The position numbers and the translations under genes are program-made. From Saprospira grandis (GTDB lineage Bacteria; Bacteroidota; Bacteroidia; Chitinophagales; Saprospiraceae): a stretch of DNA of 64,000 nucleotides. The notes beneath the pieces are model-generated. The model was not told the origin of the DNA and did not search any database. It saw only the letters and a list, made by a program, of their open reading frames with translations. The DNA lies in the NCBI RefSeq assembly GCF_027594745.1, contig NZ_CP110854.1, positions 1,652,501-1,716,500 on the forward strand. Direction: 5' to 3'. Positions 34,115 through 43,212 of this stretch are shown here, piece by piece (position 1 is the stretch's first letter; the number at the start of each line of letters is the position of its first letter).

Positions 34115-34879
34115 CTAATCCACTCCTATTTCTAGGCCATCATAGGCAAATCGAATATGCTTGGGCAGTTGGGCCTCTTGTTCTTCATGCAGGCCCATAT
34201 AGTGGCTAATATGCGTGATATAAGCTCGTTTTGGGCCAATGCGTTTGATCTCCTCTAGGGCTTGGGCCAGGGTAATATGAGAATAATGCTCCTCATGATG
34301 CAAGGCGCTAATGACCAAAGTATCGAGCCCCTGCAGATAGGCGTATTGGTCCTCAGGCATGGCCTTAAAATCGGTTAGATAGGCAAAATTGCCGATGCGA
34401 TAGCCCATCACGGGCAGGCGGCCGTGGCTATACTCCACGGGCATCCAGTTTAGGCCGATGAGCGAAAAAGGCTGGTTTTTTTCTACCGTTTGCAATAAGA
34501 CCCTAGGCACCCCAGGATAATCGGCGGCAAAAATGTAGGCAAAGCTCTCTTTGAGGGCCTTTTGGACGCGGGTCGTGGCATAGAGCGGCATATCCATTTG
34601 CTGCCGAAAATTAAAGGGGCGAACATCATCTAGGCCCGCCACATGATCTCGATGTTCATGCGTAATGACCAAGGCATCTAGGCGATCTACCTGGGCGGCC
34701 AGCATTTGGGCCCTAAAATCGGGACCACTATCAATGACCACCCTTTGGCCCTGATGTTCTACAAGAATAGAGACCCGCAGGCGCTGATTTCGGGGGTCTT
34801 TGGATTGACAAACCTCGCAATCGCAGCCAATAACAGGCACCCCCTGAGAGGTCCCTGTTCCTAAAAATCGAATTTTCAT
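34115..34879 (-). CDS. MBL-fold metallo-hydrolase (PhnP-like)
   Basis: The 254-residue protein is a beta-lactamase-fold hydrolase: N-terminal FLGTGTSQGVPVIGCDCEVC, metal-binding THEHRDHVAGLDDVRPF at about 74-90, and later Asp/His ligands in LTDFKAMP, SALHHEEHYSHIT and ITHISHYMG. The GTGTSQGVP opening and the C-x-C-x2-C cluster match the PhnP-type cyclic phosphodiesterase group. The substrate is unassigned; in Bacteroidota this gene is common without phosphonate genes. Cytosolic. It lies 12 bp downstream of the type-B sorted protein gene, so the two are probably co-transcribed. Confidence 0.92.
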   Translation of the reverse strand: MKIRFLGTGTSQGVPVIGCDCEVCQSKDPRNQRLRVSILVEHQGQRVVIDSGPDFRAQMLAAQVDRLDALVITHEHRDHVAGLDDVRPFNFRQQMDMPLYATTRVQKALKESFAYIFAADYPGVPRVLLQTVEKNQPFSLIGLNWMPVEYSHGRLPVMGYRIGNFAYLTDFKAMPEDQYAYLQGLDTLVISALHHEEHYSHITLAQALEEIKRIGPKRAYITHISHYMGLHEEQEAQLPKHIRFAYDGLEIGVD

Positions 34880-34891
34880 ATTGTAATTACT

Positions 34892-36667
34892 TTAGCGCAA
34901 CAAAAAGAGCGAGCCCTTTTGCTGCTTGTCTTTGCCTTCTTCTAATTGATATTGGGCCAAATAAATATATACGCCTTGGGGAGCGGGGCGGCCCTTAATT
35001 TTCCCATCCCAGCCCTGCATAATATCGACAGATTCAAAAATTAGGGCGCCATAACGATCATAAATTTGTAGGTGGTAATTGCCTATATTTTGGCCAAAGG
35101 CAGCCCGAGGTCTAAAGATCGGGTTTCGGCCATCGGGGGCCAAGGCATTGGGAAAATGAAGCAGGGGCTTTTGCTGCAGACAAAACTCATTGGAGCGGCT
35201 CGACCAAAATAAGTACTGCCCATTGGCCAGTTTTAGACGGCCCTCAGCCTGCACATAATAGCAGCGGTTGGCCTGCTCCGAATTCCTTAAATCTATAGGG
35301 TCTAAAAATGTTCGCTGACTGCTATCTAAAAAACTAATTTGCTGCCATTGGCCCTGCTCCAAAGCATAAAGCTGATAAAACTCGGCCTGTAGGCTATCGC
35401 CCTGCAAAGGCGACCAATCTAGGCGGTTTTCAAAATTGGCCAAGGCCTCTCCACTCAACTCTAAGCTTAGGGCCTGATTGCTCGAATAGCTTAGGCCGCA
35501 AAGGTCTCTGGCAATAATCCGATAATAATAGGGGCCCCCAGCACTGTCTATATTGACATCCAAATAGCTATTTTGTTGACTCGACTGACTGGCCAAAACC
35601 AATCGGTCTTCCCACTGCTGCCCATCCGTAGAGCGCTGTAGGCGGGCTTCTGCAAAATCACTATCCAAATCCCAACGCCAACTCACTTCTATGCCCGCAT
35701 TGGCTGGGGCATAGCTCAAGTCCGTCAATTCTAAAAAATCAATGGGCCGATTGGCCGAAATATTAAAATCTAATACATTGCTATTCGCTCGATAGCTGCC
35801 ATTTTCCTCCATGGCTTCTACCCAAAAACGCAACTGCTGTCCATCCTCGGCCCCTAGGTAGCTATAAGTAGTCGTCAGAACGGTATCAATCAGCTGCGGA
35901 CTGCCGCCGTTTTCTTGCATCCAAAGCAAATAACCCGCTACCCCATCGGCCCAATTTTCATAGGCGTTCCAGTTCAAATCTAAACGGCGGCTACAAGGCT
36001 CAAAATTAGAGGATAAAAAGATAGAGCTATGTGGACCAGTAGTTCCATCATTGAGCGTCCCCTCTCCCAATGGCCCTTTATTGCAATTACTCACGGCTAC
36101 AATCGCATAACGCACCAGTAAATCTGCAGAATTCACATCCGTGAACTGCGTCCCACTAACCAATTGATTATTGGCTGGATATGGAAAAAAATTACCTGAT
36201 CCATAAGGATTCTCTTTGTATATCTGGTACCCAATAATACCTGGGCTCGGACTAGCCGACCAGCGCAAAACAGGTACGCCCGTCTGCAAATCTACCGACT
36301 GAATATTGGGCGTAATGGGCCGAGCATTATCAATAACCGTAGAGCGAGTTAAAATACTTGCCCCGCAAAGCATCCCAACTTGATAAAAGCGATTAGCTGA
36401 AGCCGTATAGATATACAACTCCCCCAACTGCGCCGGGTCCGTAATCGTGTCTATGGGCTGCAAGTTGCTGGCCGTAGGACCAGAAAAAACTACATAGCCC
36501 GTGAAATTTGTACAAAGATTGGCCGAAGACCAAGTCAGAGAATCATTGCTGCTGCCCGTCAATTGCCGAGCACAAAGATCAAAAACAGCCGCCTGCCCCC
36601 TCCCCCGCTCGGGCAAAAGACAAAGGAAAAGCAAGAGACCAAAAAAATATAAATAAATATTGCGCAT
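34892..36667 (-). CDS. secreted protein with T9SS type B (gliding-associated) C-terminal domain
   Basis: The 591-residue product starts with MRNIYLYFFGLLLFLCLLPERGRGQ (signal peptide). It has several fibronectin-III-like segments (for example TPNIQSVDLQTGVPVLRWSAS and NAGIEVSWRWDLDSDFAEARL), and closes with the CHU_C/type B signature: FPNALAPDGRNPIFRP, then NYHLQIYDRYGALIFESVD, WDGKIKGRPAPQGVYIY. This C-terminal domain directs export through the type IX system, in the type B case usually with a PorP/SprF partner; such a gene is present at 24.9 kb. Surface-located or secreted; an adhesive role is plausible but unproven. Confidence 0.9.
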   Translation of the reverse strand: MRNIYLYFFGLLLFLCLLPERGRGQAAVFDLCARQLTGSSNDSLTWSSANLCTNFTGYVVFSGPTASNLQPIDTITDPAQLGELYIYTASANRFYQVGMLCGASILTRSTVIDNARPITPNIQSVDLQTGVPVLRWSASPSPGIIGYQIYKENPYGSGNFFPYPANNQLVSGTQFTDVNSADLLVRYAIVAVSNCNKGPLGEGTLNDGTTGPHSSIFLSSNFEPCSRRLDLNWNAYENWADGVAGYLLWMQENGGSPQLIDTVLTTTYSYLGAEDGQQLRFWVEAMEENGSYRANSNVLDFNISANRPIDFLELTDLSYAPANAGIEVSWRWDLDSDFAEARLQRSTDGQQWEDRLVLASQSSQQNSYLDVNIDSAGGPYYYRIIARDLCGLSYSSNQALSLELSGEALANFENRLDWSPLQGDSLQAEFYQLYALEQGQWQQISFLDSSQRTFLDPIDLRNSEQANRCYYVQAEGRLKLANGQYLFWSSRSNEFCLQQKPLLHFPNALAPDGRNPIFRPRAAFGQNIGNYHLQIYDRYGALIFESVDIMQGWDGKIKGRPAPQGVYIYLAQYQLEEGKDKQQKGSLFLLR

Positions 36668-36841
36668 AAAATTTTGCCTAGTTTGTTCAACAAGATAATC
36701 AAAAAGGAATAAAGGCCGAAAAGCCCCGCCTATAGCAGCACTAACGATTTAAGCCCCCTAAAGATTACCCAGCACTTTCTGCCTTGGCCCTAAAATATCC
36801 GTTAAAATCTGGCGGAAAACTTGGAAAACCAAAACAAAGTC

Positions 36842-36858
36842 TATACATTTAATGTATA
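36842..36858. promoter_or_regulatory. 17-bp dyad upstream of the dioxygenase gene
   Basis: TATACAT-TTA-ATGTATA is a perfect 7-bp-arm inverted repeat ending 12 nt before the start codon. The position and symmetry suggest an operator. It could also be chance in an AT-rich leader. Confidence 0.35.
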
Positions 36859-36870
36859 TACATATATAAT

Positions 36871-37755
36871 ATGAAACGGAAAGATTTTGTCAAATGGCTA
36901 GCCCTTAGCCCATTCTTATTTGCTATGCAACCACTATCTAAATTAGGCAATTGGAGCGACTCGCTCGACAATAGCGCCAAAATGCCCGTCCTCTTTTTGG
37001 GCCATGGTAGCCCTATGAATGCGATCGAAGAGAATCAATTTGTGCGCAACTTTAGAGATTTGGGTAAAAAATTGCCCAAGCCTAAGGCAATTCTTTGCGT
37101 TTCGGCGCACTGGCTCACCCAAGGGACCAAAATCATGGCTTCTGATCCGCCCAAAACAATTCACGATTTTGGCGGCTTCCCTCAGGCCCTTTTTGATGTG
37201 CAATATCCCGCTCCTGGCGACCAACAACTGGCCCGGGAGGTCCGCGATATGGTCGGTGGCGATTTGGACCACAGCTGGGGGCTCGATCACGGTTCTTGGT
37301 CGGTTATCAAACACCTCTATCCCAAGGCTGATGTGCCCGTCATCCAGATGAGCATTGATTATAATAAACCCGCCAGCTACCATTTTGAGTTGGCCAAAAA
37401 GCTACAGCAGCTCCGCCATAAGGGCGTCTTGATCGTAGGAAGCGGTAATATTATTCATAACCTCCGCCGAGTCAATTTTTCTAAAATCAATACGATTGGT
37501 TATGGCTACGACTGGGCCAAGGAGGTCCACGCCAAAACGGGCCAATACCTCAAGGACCAAAATTATCAGGCCCTCATCGACTATAAAAAGGGCGGCAAAG
37601 CCTTTGAATTGGCCGTGCCCACTCCCGACCACTATTTTCCCATGATCTACAGCATCGGCTTGGCCGACAAAAACGATCAAATCCGCCTCTTCAATGATGA
37701 GCTTTTAGGCGGTAGCCTCAATATGACTTCTTTCATTTTGGGCGAGGGAATTTAA
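36871..37755 (+). CDS. ygiD: 4,5-DOPA dioxygenase extradiol family protein (YgiD-like)
   Basis: The 294-residue protein belongs to the class III extradiol (LigB/DODA) family. The N-terminal extension KRKDFVKWLALSPFLFA resembles a twin-arginine-type signal (RK pair), so export is possible. Metal-binding positions are LFLGHGSPMNAI (His45), CVSAHWLTQG (His80), HDFGGFPQALFDVQYPAPG, and SHW-type downstream His (LDHGSW, PDHYFP). Family members open catechol rings such as DOPA; the real substrate is unknown. Single gene, with the dyad at 36842-36858 just upstream, and followed by E14 and a terminator. Confidence 0.9.
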   Translation: MKRKDFVKWLALSPFLFAMQPLSKLGNWSDSLDNSAKMPVLFLGHGSPMNAIEENQFVRNFRDLGKKLPKPKAILCVSAHWLTQGTKIMASDPPKTIHDFGGFPQALFDVQYPAPGDQQLAREVRDMVGGDLDHSWGLDHGSWSVIKHLYPKADVPVIQMSIDYNKPASYHFELAKKLQQLRHKGVLIVGSGNIIHNLRRVNFSKINTIGYGYDWAKEVHAKTGQYLKDQNYQALIDYKKGGKAFELAVPTPDHYFPMIYSIGLADKNDQIRLFNDELLGGSLNMTSFILGEGI

Positions 37756-37762
37756 TTTTTTT

Positions 37763-37882
37763 GGGGCTGCCCCGCCCTGCGGGCGGGTCGGGCCATTGCG
37801 CAGCTCGCTATTCGCTCGGCCCTGCGCGGGCTGCGCCCGCTGGGTCTGCCGCCTGCGGCGGCCCTGCTACAGCCCCTCAGCC
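37763..37882 (+). repeat. structured intergenic element E14
   Basis: Closing helix GGCTG/CAGCC, P3 GCAG/CTGC, P2 CCCGCCC-TGC-GGGCGGG, P4 short variant GCTATTCGC. It lies between the ygiD-like stop and the terminator at 37911. Confidence 0.85.
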
Positions 37883-37910
37883 TGCGGCCCTCTGGGCCTG
37901 CTAGACGTAG

Positions 37911-37944
37911 AAAAGGAGCAAAACTTCGGTTTTGCTCCTTTTTT
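37911..37944. terminator. bidirectional terminator between convergent genes
   Basis: AAAAGGAGCAAAAC-TTCG-GTTTTGCTCCTTTTTT. The CAAAAC-TTCG-GTTTTG part is the same as in the terminator at 16154. Confidence 0.9.
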
Positions 37945-37947
37945 CTT

Positions 37948-38571
37948 TTAGGGCAAGGCCTTAAAAGAATAGCCTTTTGCGCTAAAATAAGCCAAGAGCT
38001 CCGGCAACAAAGCTCGAAGATGAGCGCCTGCCTTCAGGCTATCATGCAAGACGATAATGCTTCCATCTTGGGCCTTTTTTTTGAGCAGCTGCATAGATTG
38101 TTGGGGGCTTCTTTGGGCATCAAAATCGCCGGGAATAATTTCCCAAGCAATGATTTCATAGCCTTTGGCCCGAATCGCCTTAGCTTGGCTGGGCCGAATG
38201 CGGCCATAAGCTGGGCGAAAATAGCGAGATTGGATAAACTGCTCGGCTTTTTCCAAATCGGCTAGATAGTCGGCCGTACTGCTTTTCCAGCCATTGAGGT
38301 GGGCGTAGCCGTGCATGGCCAAACAATGCCCTTCGGCTAGGGTGGCCTGGGCCAAATCGGGCAAGGCTGCTACATTTTTGCCTAGGCAAAAAAAGCTAGC
38401 TTTTGCTTGATAGCTAGCGAGTTGGTCCAAAATCCAGCGGCTATGTTCTGCCGTGGGACCATCATCAAAAGTAAGGTAAAGGCAAGGCCCAGTAACAGAA
38501 GGCGGATAATGCGTGCGCATAGTGGAAAAAAAGCGTTGCCAAAAGCGGGGCGTATATTTAGGATACCACAT
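37948..38571 (-). CDS. polysaccharide deacetylase family protein
   Basis: Start at 38571 (MWYPKYTPRFWQRF), because upstream in-frame codons lie within aroE; the two genes then overlap by 14 bp. The 207-residue NodB-type domain has the expected motifs: TFDDGP (metal and catalytic Asp), HGYAHLNGW (the two zinc His), RPAYGRI (Arg motif) and IIVLHDS (catalytic His). It should remove N- or O-acetyl groups from a cell-wall or exopolysaccharide. No membrane anchor or clear signal peptide is visible, although the start is hydrophobic and basic. Coupled to aroE, which is functionally unrelated. Confidence 0.9.
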   Translation of the reverse strand: MWYPKYTPRFWQRFFSTMRTHYPPSVTGPCLYLTFDDGPTAEHSRWILDQLASYQAKASFFCLGKNVAALPDLAQATLAEGHCLAMHGYAHLNGWKSSTADYLADLEKAEQFIQSRYFRPAYGRIRPSQAKAIRAKGYEIIAWEIIPGDFDAQRSPQQSMQLLKKKAQDGSIIVLHDSLKAGAHLRALLPELLAYFSAKGYSFKALP

Positions 38572-39304
38572 CTCGATTCCAGATTTCCCAAGATTTTTCG
38601 GCTTGTCCAATGAGCATGGGCAAGCCATTTAATGTTTTGGCGCCTTGTTCGGCCCCTTTTTGCAAAAATAGGGTTTGGGCGGGATTATAAACGAGGTCGT
38701 ATAAATAATGATTTGGACCAATGGCTTCATAGGGCAAGCTGGGGGCCTGATCTATATTGGGGTACATGCCCAGGGGCGTTGTATTCACAATCAATTGATA
38801 ATCTTCTAGGAGTTCGGGGCTGAGGTCGCTGTAGCTCAGTTGCCAGCGTTCTGGGGTTCTGGACACCACCTTATGGGGAATCTCTTCTAGTTCTAGGGCG
38901 TGGGCCACAGCTCTGGCGGCTCCGCCATGGCCCAAAACGAGGGCTTGTAGGGCGGGCCCCTCTCCTAGCAGCTCTTGCAGCCCTAAGCGAAAGCCCATCA
39001 CATCGGTATTATGGCCCATGAGTTGGCCATTGGGCAAAAACTGAATACAATTGACGGCCCCCACGGCCACGGCCGTAGGCGCTAAAACCGAAAGGTAAGG
39101 AACTACCGCCTGTTTATAGGGAATCGTTACATTGAGTCCCTTCAAATTGGGGTATTGGGCCAAAAGCTCGGGCAGGGCCTCAATTTGGTCTAGAGGGAAG
39201 GCCTTATATTCGGCGGGGAGGCCGGCTTTTGCAAATTTCTGATTAAAATAATTGGGGGAAAAGCTATGTTGGAGGGATTTGCCCAATAAGCCATAAAGTT
39301 GCAT
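38558..39304 (-). CDS. aroE: shikimate dehydrogenase
   Basis: The ATG at 39304 begins MQLYGLLGKSLQHSFSPNYFN, the family start; the open frame continues about 410 bp upstream only because element E15 lacks stops in that frame. The 248-residue enzyme reduces 3-dehydroshikimate with NADPH in aromatic amino acid synthesis. Motifs: SxSxSP-type SLQHSFSP, catalytic Lys and Asn/Asp in NVTIPYK and NCIQFLPNGQLMGHNTDV, nucleotide-binding GHGGAARA, and NTTPLGMYP. Complete and typical. It overlaps the deacetylase gene by 14 bp and lies downstream of E15. Confidence 0.96.
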   Translation of the reverse strand: MQLYGLLGKSLQHSFSPNYFNQKFAKAGLPAEYKAFPLDQIEALPELLAQYPNLKGLNVTIPYKQAVVPYLSVLAPTAVAVGAVNCIQFLPNGQLMGHNTDVMGFRLGLQELLGEGPALQALVLGHGGAARAVAHALELEEIPHKVVSRTPERWQLSYSDLSPELLEDYQLIVNTTPLGMYPNIDQAPSLPYEAIGPNHYLYDLVYNPAQTLFLQKGAEQGAKTLNGLPMLIGQAEKSWEIWNRDVVS

Positions 39305-39450
39305 GCGAATAAGATTAGTGGGGAGAGAAAATAATTGGTCCAATTGGGTTTTGCAGGGCCGAAGGCCCGCAGGCCACAACAAGGCCTTTAGGCCGCAGTT
39401 CGACGACCAAAGGGAGTAACCGATTCGGCGGGGAGGCCCGTAGGGCCGCA

Positions 39451-39580
39451 GGCCTAGCGATGCGGCGGGGTGGCGCGCAGCGCCAGACCGAGTTTTTGAG
39501 CGCAGCGAAAAACGAAGGGCCAAGCAGACCTGCGAGCCCCAAAGCGTAGCGCCGCAAGGCGAAGCCGCAGCGGAGGCCCC
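39451..39580 (-). repeat. structured intergenic element E15
   Basis: Closing helix GGCCT/AGGCC, P3 GGGG/CCCC, A/T-containing P5 (TTTTTGAGCGC...). A CGTCGAACTG module (39376-39421) adjoins its outer end. It lies between the rfbB terminator and aroE. Confidence 0.85.
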
Positions 39581-39611
39581 AAAACGACAATAAAGGGAGA
39601 AAAGGCCCCTA

Positions 39612-39645
39612 AAAAAGCAGAAAGCCCCCAAAAAGGAGGCTTTGC
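39612..39645 (-). terminator. terminator of the ugd-uxs-rfbB operon
   Basis: On the minus strand AAAGCCTCC-TTTTT-GGGGGCTTT, followed by an interrupted T-run. Confidence 0.65.
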
Positions 39646-39650
39646 ATAAT

Positions 39651-40706
39651 CTATTGATATTGTTTTTCGTAGTAATCGCGATAGCTACCAGAGACAATAT
39701 GCTCCAGCCAGTCTTCATTATCGAGATACCATTTGACGGTTTTTTCTAGGCCCTCTTCGAATTGGAGAGAGGGGCCAAAATCCAGTTCATTTTGCAATTT
39801 GCTGGCATCGATGGCATAGCGGCGATCGTGGCCGGGGCGGTCCTTGATGAAGGTAATGAGTTGTTCGGCGCTACCGGCTTCTCGGCCCAGTTGTTTATCC
39901 ATAATTTTGCAGAGCAGGCGGACCAGGTCGATATTTTTCCATTCATTATGCCCTCCAATATTATAGGTTTCGCCCAATTTTCCTTGGTGGAAAATTTTAT
40001 CAATAGCGGCGGCATGGTCTTTTACCCAGAGCCAGTCGCGGGTATACTTCCCATCGCCATAAATGGGCAAAGTTTTCTGCTTTTTGATATTATTGATACA
40101 GAGCGGGATCAGTTTTTCGGGAAACTGATTGGGGCCATAATTATTGGAGCAATTGGAGATGACCACAGGCAGGCCGTAGGTATGGTGGTAGGCGCGCACA
40201 AAATGGTCGGAGCTTGCTTTGGAGGCCGAATAAGGCGAGCGGGGATCGTAGGCAGTTTCCTCGGTAAAGAGGCCCGTTTCGCCTAGAGTGCCATACACCT
40301 CATCGGTAGAGACATGATAAAATAATTTACCCTCCATATTATTGGCCCAAGCCTTACGGGCGGCTTGTAGGAGTTGGAGCGTGCCCATCACATTAGTTTC
40401 CACAAAAGCGAGAGGATTCTCGATAGAGCGGTCCACATGAGATTCTGCGGCCAGGTGAATCACGCCATCAAACTGGTATTGCTCAAAAAGTTGGTCGAGC
40501 AGATTTTGGTCCAAAATATTGCCTTTGACAAAGCTATAATTTGGGGCTTGCTCTACCGATTTGAGATTTTCTAGATTGCCGGCATAAGTGAGGGCATCTA
40601 GATTGACAATTTGATAATTGGGATATTTATTCACGAGCAGCTCCACTAAGTGGCAGCCGATAAAACCGGCGCCCCCAGTAATGAGCAAAGTTTTTTGATT
40701 TTTCAT
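39651..40706 (-). CDS. rfbB: dTDP-glucose 4,6-dehydratase
   Basis: The 351-residue short-chain dehydrogenase converts dTDP-glucose to dTDP-4-keto-6-deoxyglucose, the branch point for rhamnose and other deoxy sugars. Motifs: ITGGAGFIGCHLVELLV (NAD), HLAAESHVDRSIENP, STDEVYGTLGETG with the catalytic Asp-Glu, YSASKASSD (YxxxK) and SNNYGPNQFPEKLIPL, which is specific to RmlB. The gene overlaps uxs by 1 bp (TAATG), so it is translationally coupled. rfbA, rfbC and rfbD are not in the window. Confidence 0.95.
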   Translation of the reverse strand: MKNQKTLLITGGAGFIGCHLVELLVNKYPNYQIVNLDALTYAGNLENLKSVEQAPNYSFVKGNILDQNLLDQLFEQYQFDGVIHLAAESHVDRSIENPLAFVETNVMGTLQLLQAARKAWANNMEGKLFYHVSTDEVYGTLGETGLFTEETAYDPRSPYSASKASSDHFVRAYHHTYGLPVVISNCSNNYGPNQFPEKLIPLCINNIKKQKTLPIYGDGKYTRDWLWVKDHAAAIDKIFHQGKLGETYNIGGHNEWKNIDLVRLLCKIMDKQLGREAGSAEQLITFIKDRPGHDRRYAIDASKLQNELDFGPSLQFEEGLEKTVKWYLDNEDWLEHIVSGSYRDYYEKQYQ

Positions 40707-41638
40707 TAGAGGAGTACTTTTTTGAAGTATTCATAAGTTTTGGCCATCCCTTCGGCGCGGCTCACCTTGGGTTCCCAGTCTAACACTTCTTTAGCTAGGC
40801 TAATATTGGGTTGGCGTTGTTGGGGGTCATCTTTGGGGAGTGGGCGGTAGCCGATGCTTCCTTTGCCCACCATTTGGACCACCTCTTTGGCAAAATCGAG
40901 AATAGAGATTTCGTCGGGATTACCAATATTTACGGGCATTACATAATCGCTCATCAGCAGGCGGAAAATGCCATCTACCAAATCATCTACATAGCAGAAA
41001 GAGCGAGTTTGCTGTCCTTTACCAAAGACCGTAATTTCTTGGTCCAGCATGGCTTGAGAGAAGAAAGCGGGAAGTGCTCGGCCATCATCTACGCGCATAC
41101 GGGGACCATAAGTATTAAAGATCCGTACGATGCGAGTTTCCAGTTGGTGGTAAGTATGATAAGCCATCGTAATAGCTTCTTGGAAGCGTTTGGCCTCATC
41201 ATAGACCCCACGGGGGCCGATGGGGTTCACATTGCCCCAATAATCTTCTGTTTGGGGGTGAACAAGGGGGTCACCATAGACCTCTGAGGTAGAGGCGACC
41301 AAAATGCGGGCATTTTTGGCTCTAGCCAAGCCCAAAAGATTATGCGTACCCAAAGAGCCTACTTTGAGGGTTTGGATTGGAATCTTGAGGTAATCAATAG
41401 GGCTAGCGGGAGAGGCAAAATGCAAGATATAATCGAGTTCTCCGGCTACATGAACAAACTTAGAGACATCATGATGATGAAACTCGAAGCGTTTTAGGGG
41501 AAAAAGGTGTTCGATATTTTTGATATCGCCAGTAATGAGGTTATCCATGCCGATCACGTGCATGCCTTCGGCAATAAAGCGATCGCAAAGGTGAGAGCCC
41601 AGAAAACCTGCGGCTCCAGTAATCAATACGCGTTTCAT
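40706..41638 (-). CDS. UDP-glucuronate decarboxylase (UDP-xylose synthase)
   Basis: The 310-residue SDR enzyme decarboxylates UDP-glucuronate to UDP-xylose. Evidence: ITGAAGFLGSHLCDRF, HHHDVSKF, HFASPASPIDYLKIP, the UXS-specific EDYWGNVNPIGPRGVYDEAKR (YxxxK), and NTYGPRMRVDDGRALPAFF. Its substrate is made by the gene directly upstream (ugd), 6 bp away. The product is complete and cytosolic. UDP-xylose would feed an exopolysaccharide or lipopolysaccharide; no glycosyltransferase genes adjoin. Confidence 0.95.
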   Translation of the reverse strand: MKRVLITGAAGFLGSHLCDRFIAEGMHVIGMDNLITGDIKNIEHLFPLKRFEFHHHDVSKFVHVAGELDYILHFASPASPIDYLKIPIQTLKVGSLGTHNLLGLARAKNARILVASTSEVYGDPLVHPQTEDYWGNVNPIGPRGVYDEAKRFQEAITMAYHTYHQLETRIVRIFNTYGPRMRVDDGRALPAFFSQAMLDQEITVFGKGQQTRSFCYVDDLVDGIFRLLMSDYVMPVNIGNPDEISILDFAKEVVQMVGKGSIGYRPLPKDDPQQRQPNISLAKEVLDWEPKVSRAEGMAKTYEYFKKVLL

Positions 41639-41644
41639 AATTTA

Positions 41645-42967
41645 TTAGGCTTTAGGGTGAACCGTAGCACGGCCAATACTTTCGTAATAAAAAGGTTGCT
41701 CACGCATTTGCTCTAGCGAGTAAAGGTTGCGGCCATCAAAGATAACTTTGCTATTGAGGAGGCTGGCAATTTTCTCAAAATCGGGTGTACGGAACTCATT
41801 CCATTCGGTTAGAATAGCCAAAGCATCTGCACCTTCTAAGGCTTCATACTTATTTTCGCAAAGCGTAATTTTATCGCCAAAGATTTGTTGAATATGGCTC
41901 ATCGCTTCGGGATCAAAAGCCTGTACTTTTGCGCCTAGCTCTAGCAACTGCTCAATAATCAAAAGTGAGGGCGCCTCACGGATATCGTCGGTATTGGGCT
42001 TAAAAGAAAGGCCCCAAAGAGCGATCGTTTTGCCCTTGATTTCGTCGCCATAATAGTTTTCTAGCTTTTCGACTAGGCGATTTTTCTGTCTTTGGTTTAC
42101 CTGCATGACCGACTTTAGAATTTTAAAGTCAAAATCATACTCTTCTGCTGTTTTGGCCAGGGCCTTTACATCCTTAGGGAAACAGCTTCCGCCATAACCG
42201 ATACCTGGAAATAGGAAGCGCTTACCGATGCGATTATCTGAGCCCATTCCTTTGCGGACAGCATCTACATTGGCGCCTACACGCTCGCAGAGGTTAGCGA
42301 TTTCGTTCATAAAAGAAATGCGGGTAGCCAGATAAGAGTTAGCGGCATATTTGGTCATTTCGGCCGAGCGTTCATCCATAAAATAGATGGGATTACCTTG
42401 GCGGACGAAAGGCATATAGAGTTGCTTCATCAAGCCGCGGGCGCGCTCAGAGTTGGTTCCGATCACTACACGGTCGGGCTTCATAAAGTCTTCTACGGCT
42501 ACGCCTTCGCGCAAAAACTCGGGATTAGAGACCACATCAAAGAGAGACTCGTCTAGGTTTTTGGCCAAGATGGCATGTACTTTTTCGGCAGTACCTACGG
42601 GCACCGTACTTTTATCGACAATCACCTTATAAGAAGTGATCATTTTGCTAAGGTCATCTGCTACGCCCATCACATAAGAGAGATCGGCGGCGCCATCGCC
42701 ACCGGGAGGGGTAGGCAGGGCCAAAAAGATAATTTCTGCATCTTTGATCGCCTCGGCCAGATTGGTCGTAAACTTAAGGCGGCCAGCCTGAGCATTGCGC
42801 TCAAAAAGGTGGTCCAATTCGGGCTCATAAATGGGAACCTGTCCGGCCTGCATTTGCCGCACTTTTTCTTCATTGATATCTACACAAATTACGTGATTGC
42901 CTGTTTCGGCAAAACAAGTTCCTGTTACTAGCCCAACATAGCCAGTCCCTACGATTGCAATATTCAT
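41645..42967 (-). CDS. ugd: UDP-glucose 6-dehydrogenase
   Basis: The 440-residue enzyme oxidises UDP-glucose twice to UDP-glucuronate with NAD+. It starts with the NAD motif MNIAIVGTGYVGLVTGTCFAE, has SNPEFLREG, and contains the catalytic cysteine in GYGGSCFPKDVKAL. The C-terminal UDP-binding domain has LSFKPNTDDIREAPS and FDGRNLYSLE. Complete. It is the first gene of the ugd-uxs-rfbB unit, and a near-perfect Bacteroidota promoter lies 37 nt upstream. Confidence 0.97.
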   Translation of the reverse strand: MNIAIVGTGYVGLVTGTCFAETGNHVICVDINEEKVRQMQAGQVPIYEPELDHLFERNAQAGRLKFTTNLAEAIKDAEIIFLALPTPPGGDGAADLSYVMGVADDLSKMITSYKVIVDKSTVPVGTAEKVHAILAKNLDESLFDVVSNPEFLREGVAVEDFMKPDRVVIGTNSERARGLMKQLYMPFVRQGNPIYFMDERSAEMTKYAANSYLATRISFMNEIANLCERVGANVDAVRKGMGSDNRIGKRFLFPGIGYGGSCFPKDVKALAKTAEEYDFDFKILKSVMQVNQRQKNRLVEKLENYYGDEIKGKTIALWGLSFKPNTDDIREAPSLLIIEQLLELGAKVQAFDPEAMSHIQQIFGDKITLCENKYEALEGADALAILTEWNEFRTPDFEKIASLLNSKVIFDGRNLYSLEQMREQPFYYESIGRATVHPKA

Positions 42968-43003
42968 AGCCTAGAAATGATAATTATGGTTTAAAAATCT
43001 GGG

Positions 43004-43033
43004 CAAATATACAGTGAACTCATTTAAAAACAA
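43004..43033 (-). promoter_or_regulatory. promoter of the ugd-uxs-rfbB operon
   Basis: On the minus strand TTG (43031-43033), 19-nt spacer, TATATTTG (43004-43011): both boxes and spacing agree with the Bacteroidota consensus. Confidence 0.7.
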
Positions 43034-43212
43034 CTGTCCTTGCGCTTGAAAGCTAATTTTGTGCAGGCTAAGCAGTTGGCTTTTAATTGAATTTTCTTGT
43101 TTTTGGACCTCTTGATCGAAGTCCTCTTAAGCCCATTCCATTATTTTGATGAAAGAAGAAGCTGTTTATTCTTCTATTTAGTCGTAATTTTTGTCACAGA
43201 GGGTTTTGTTTT

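Noticed and set aside
39305..39718. N-terminal extension of aroE
   Set aside because: The extra 138 residues are element E15 read through; the family start MQLYGLLGKS is at 39304.
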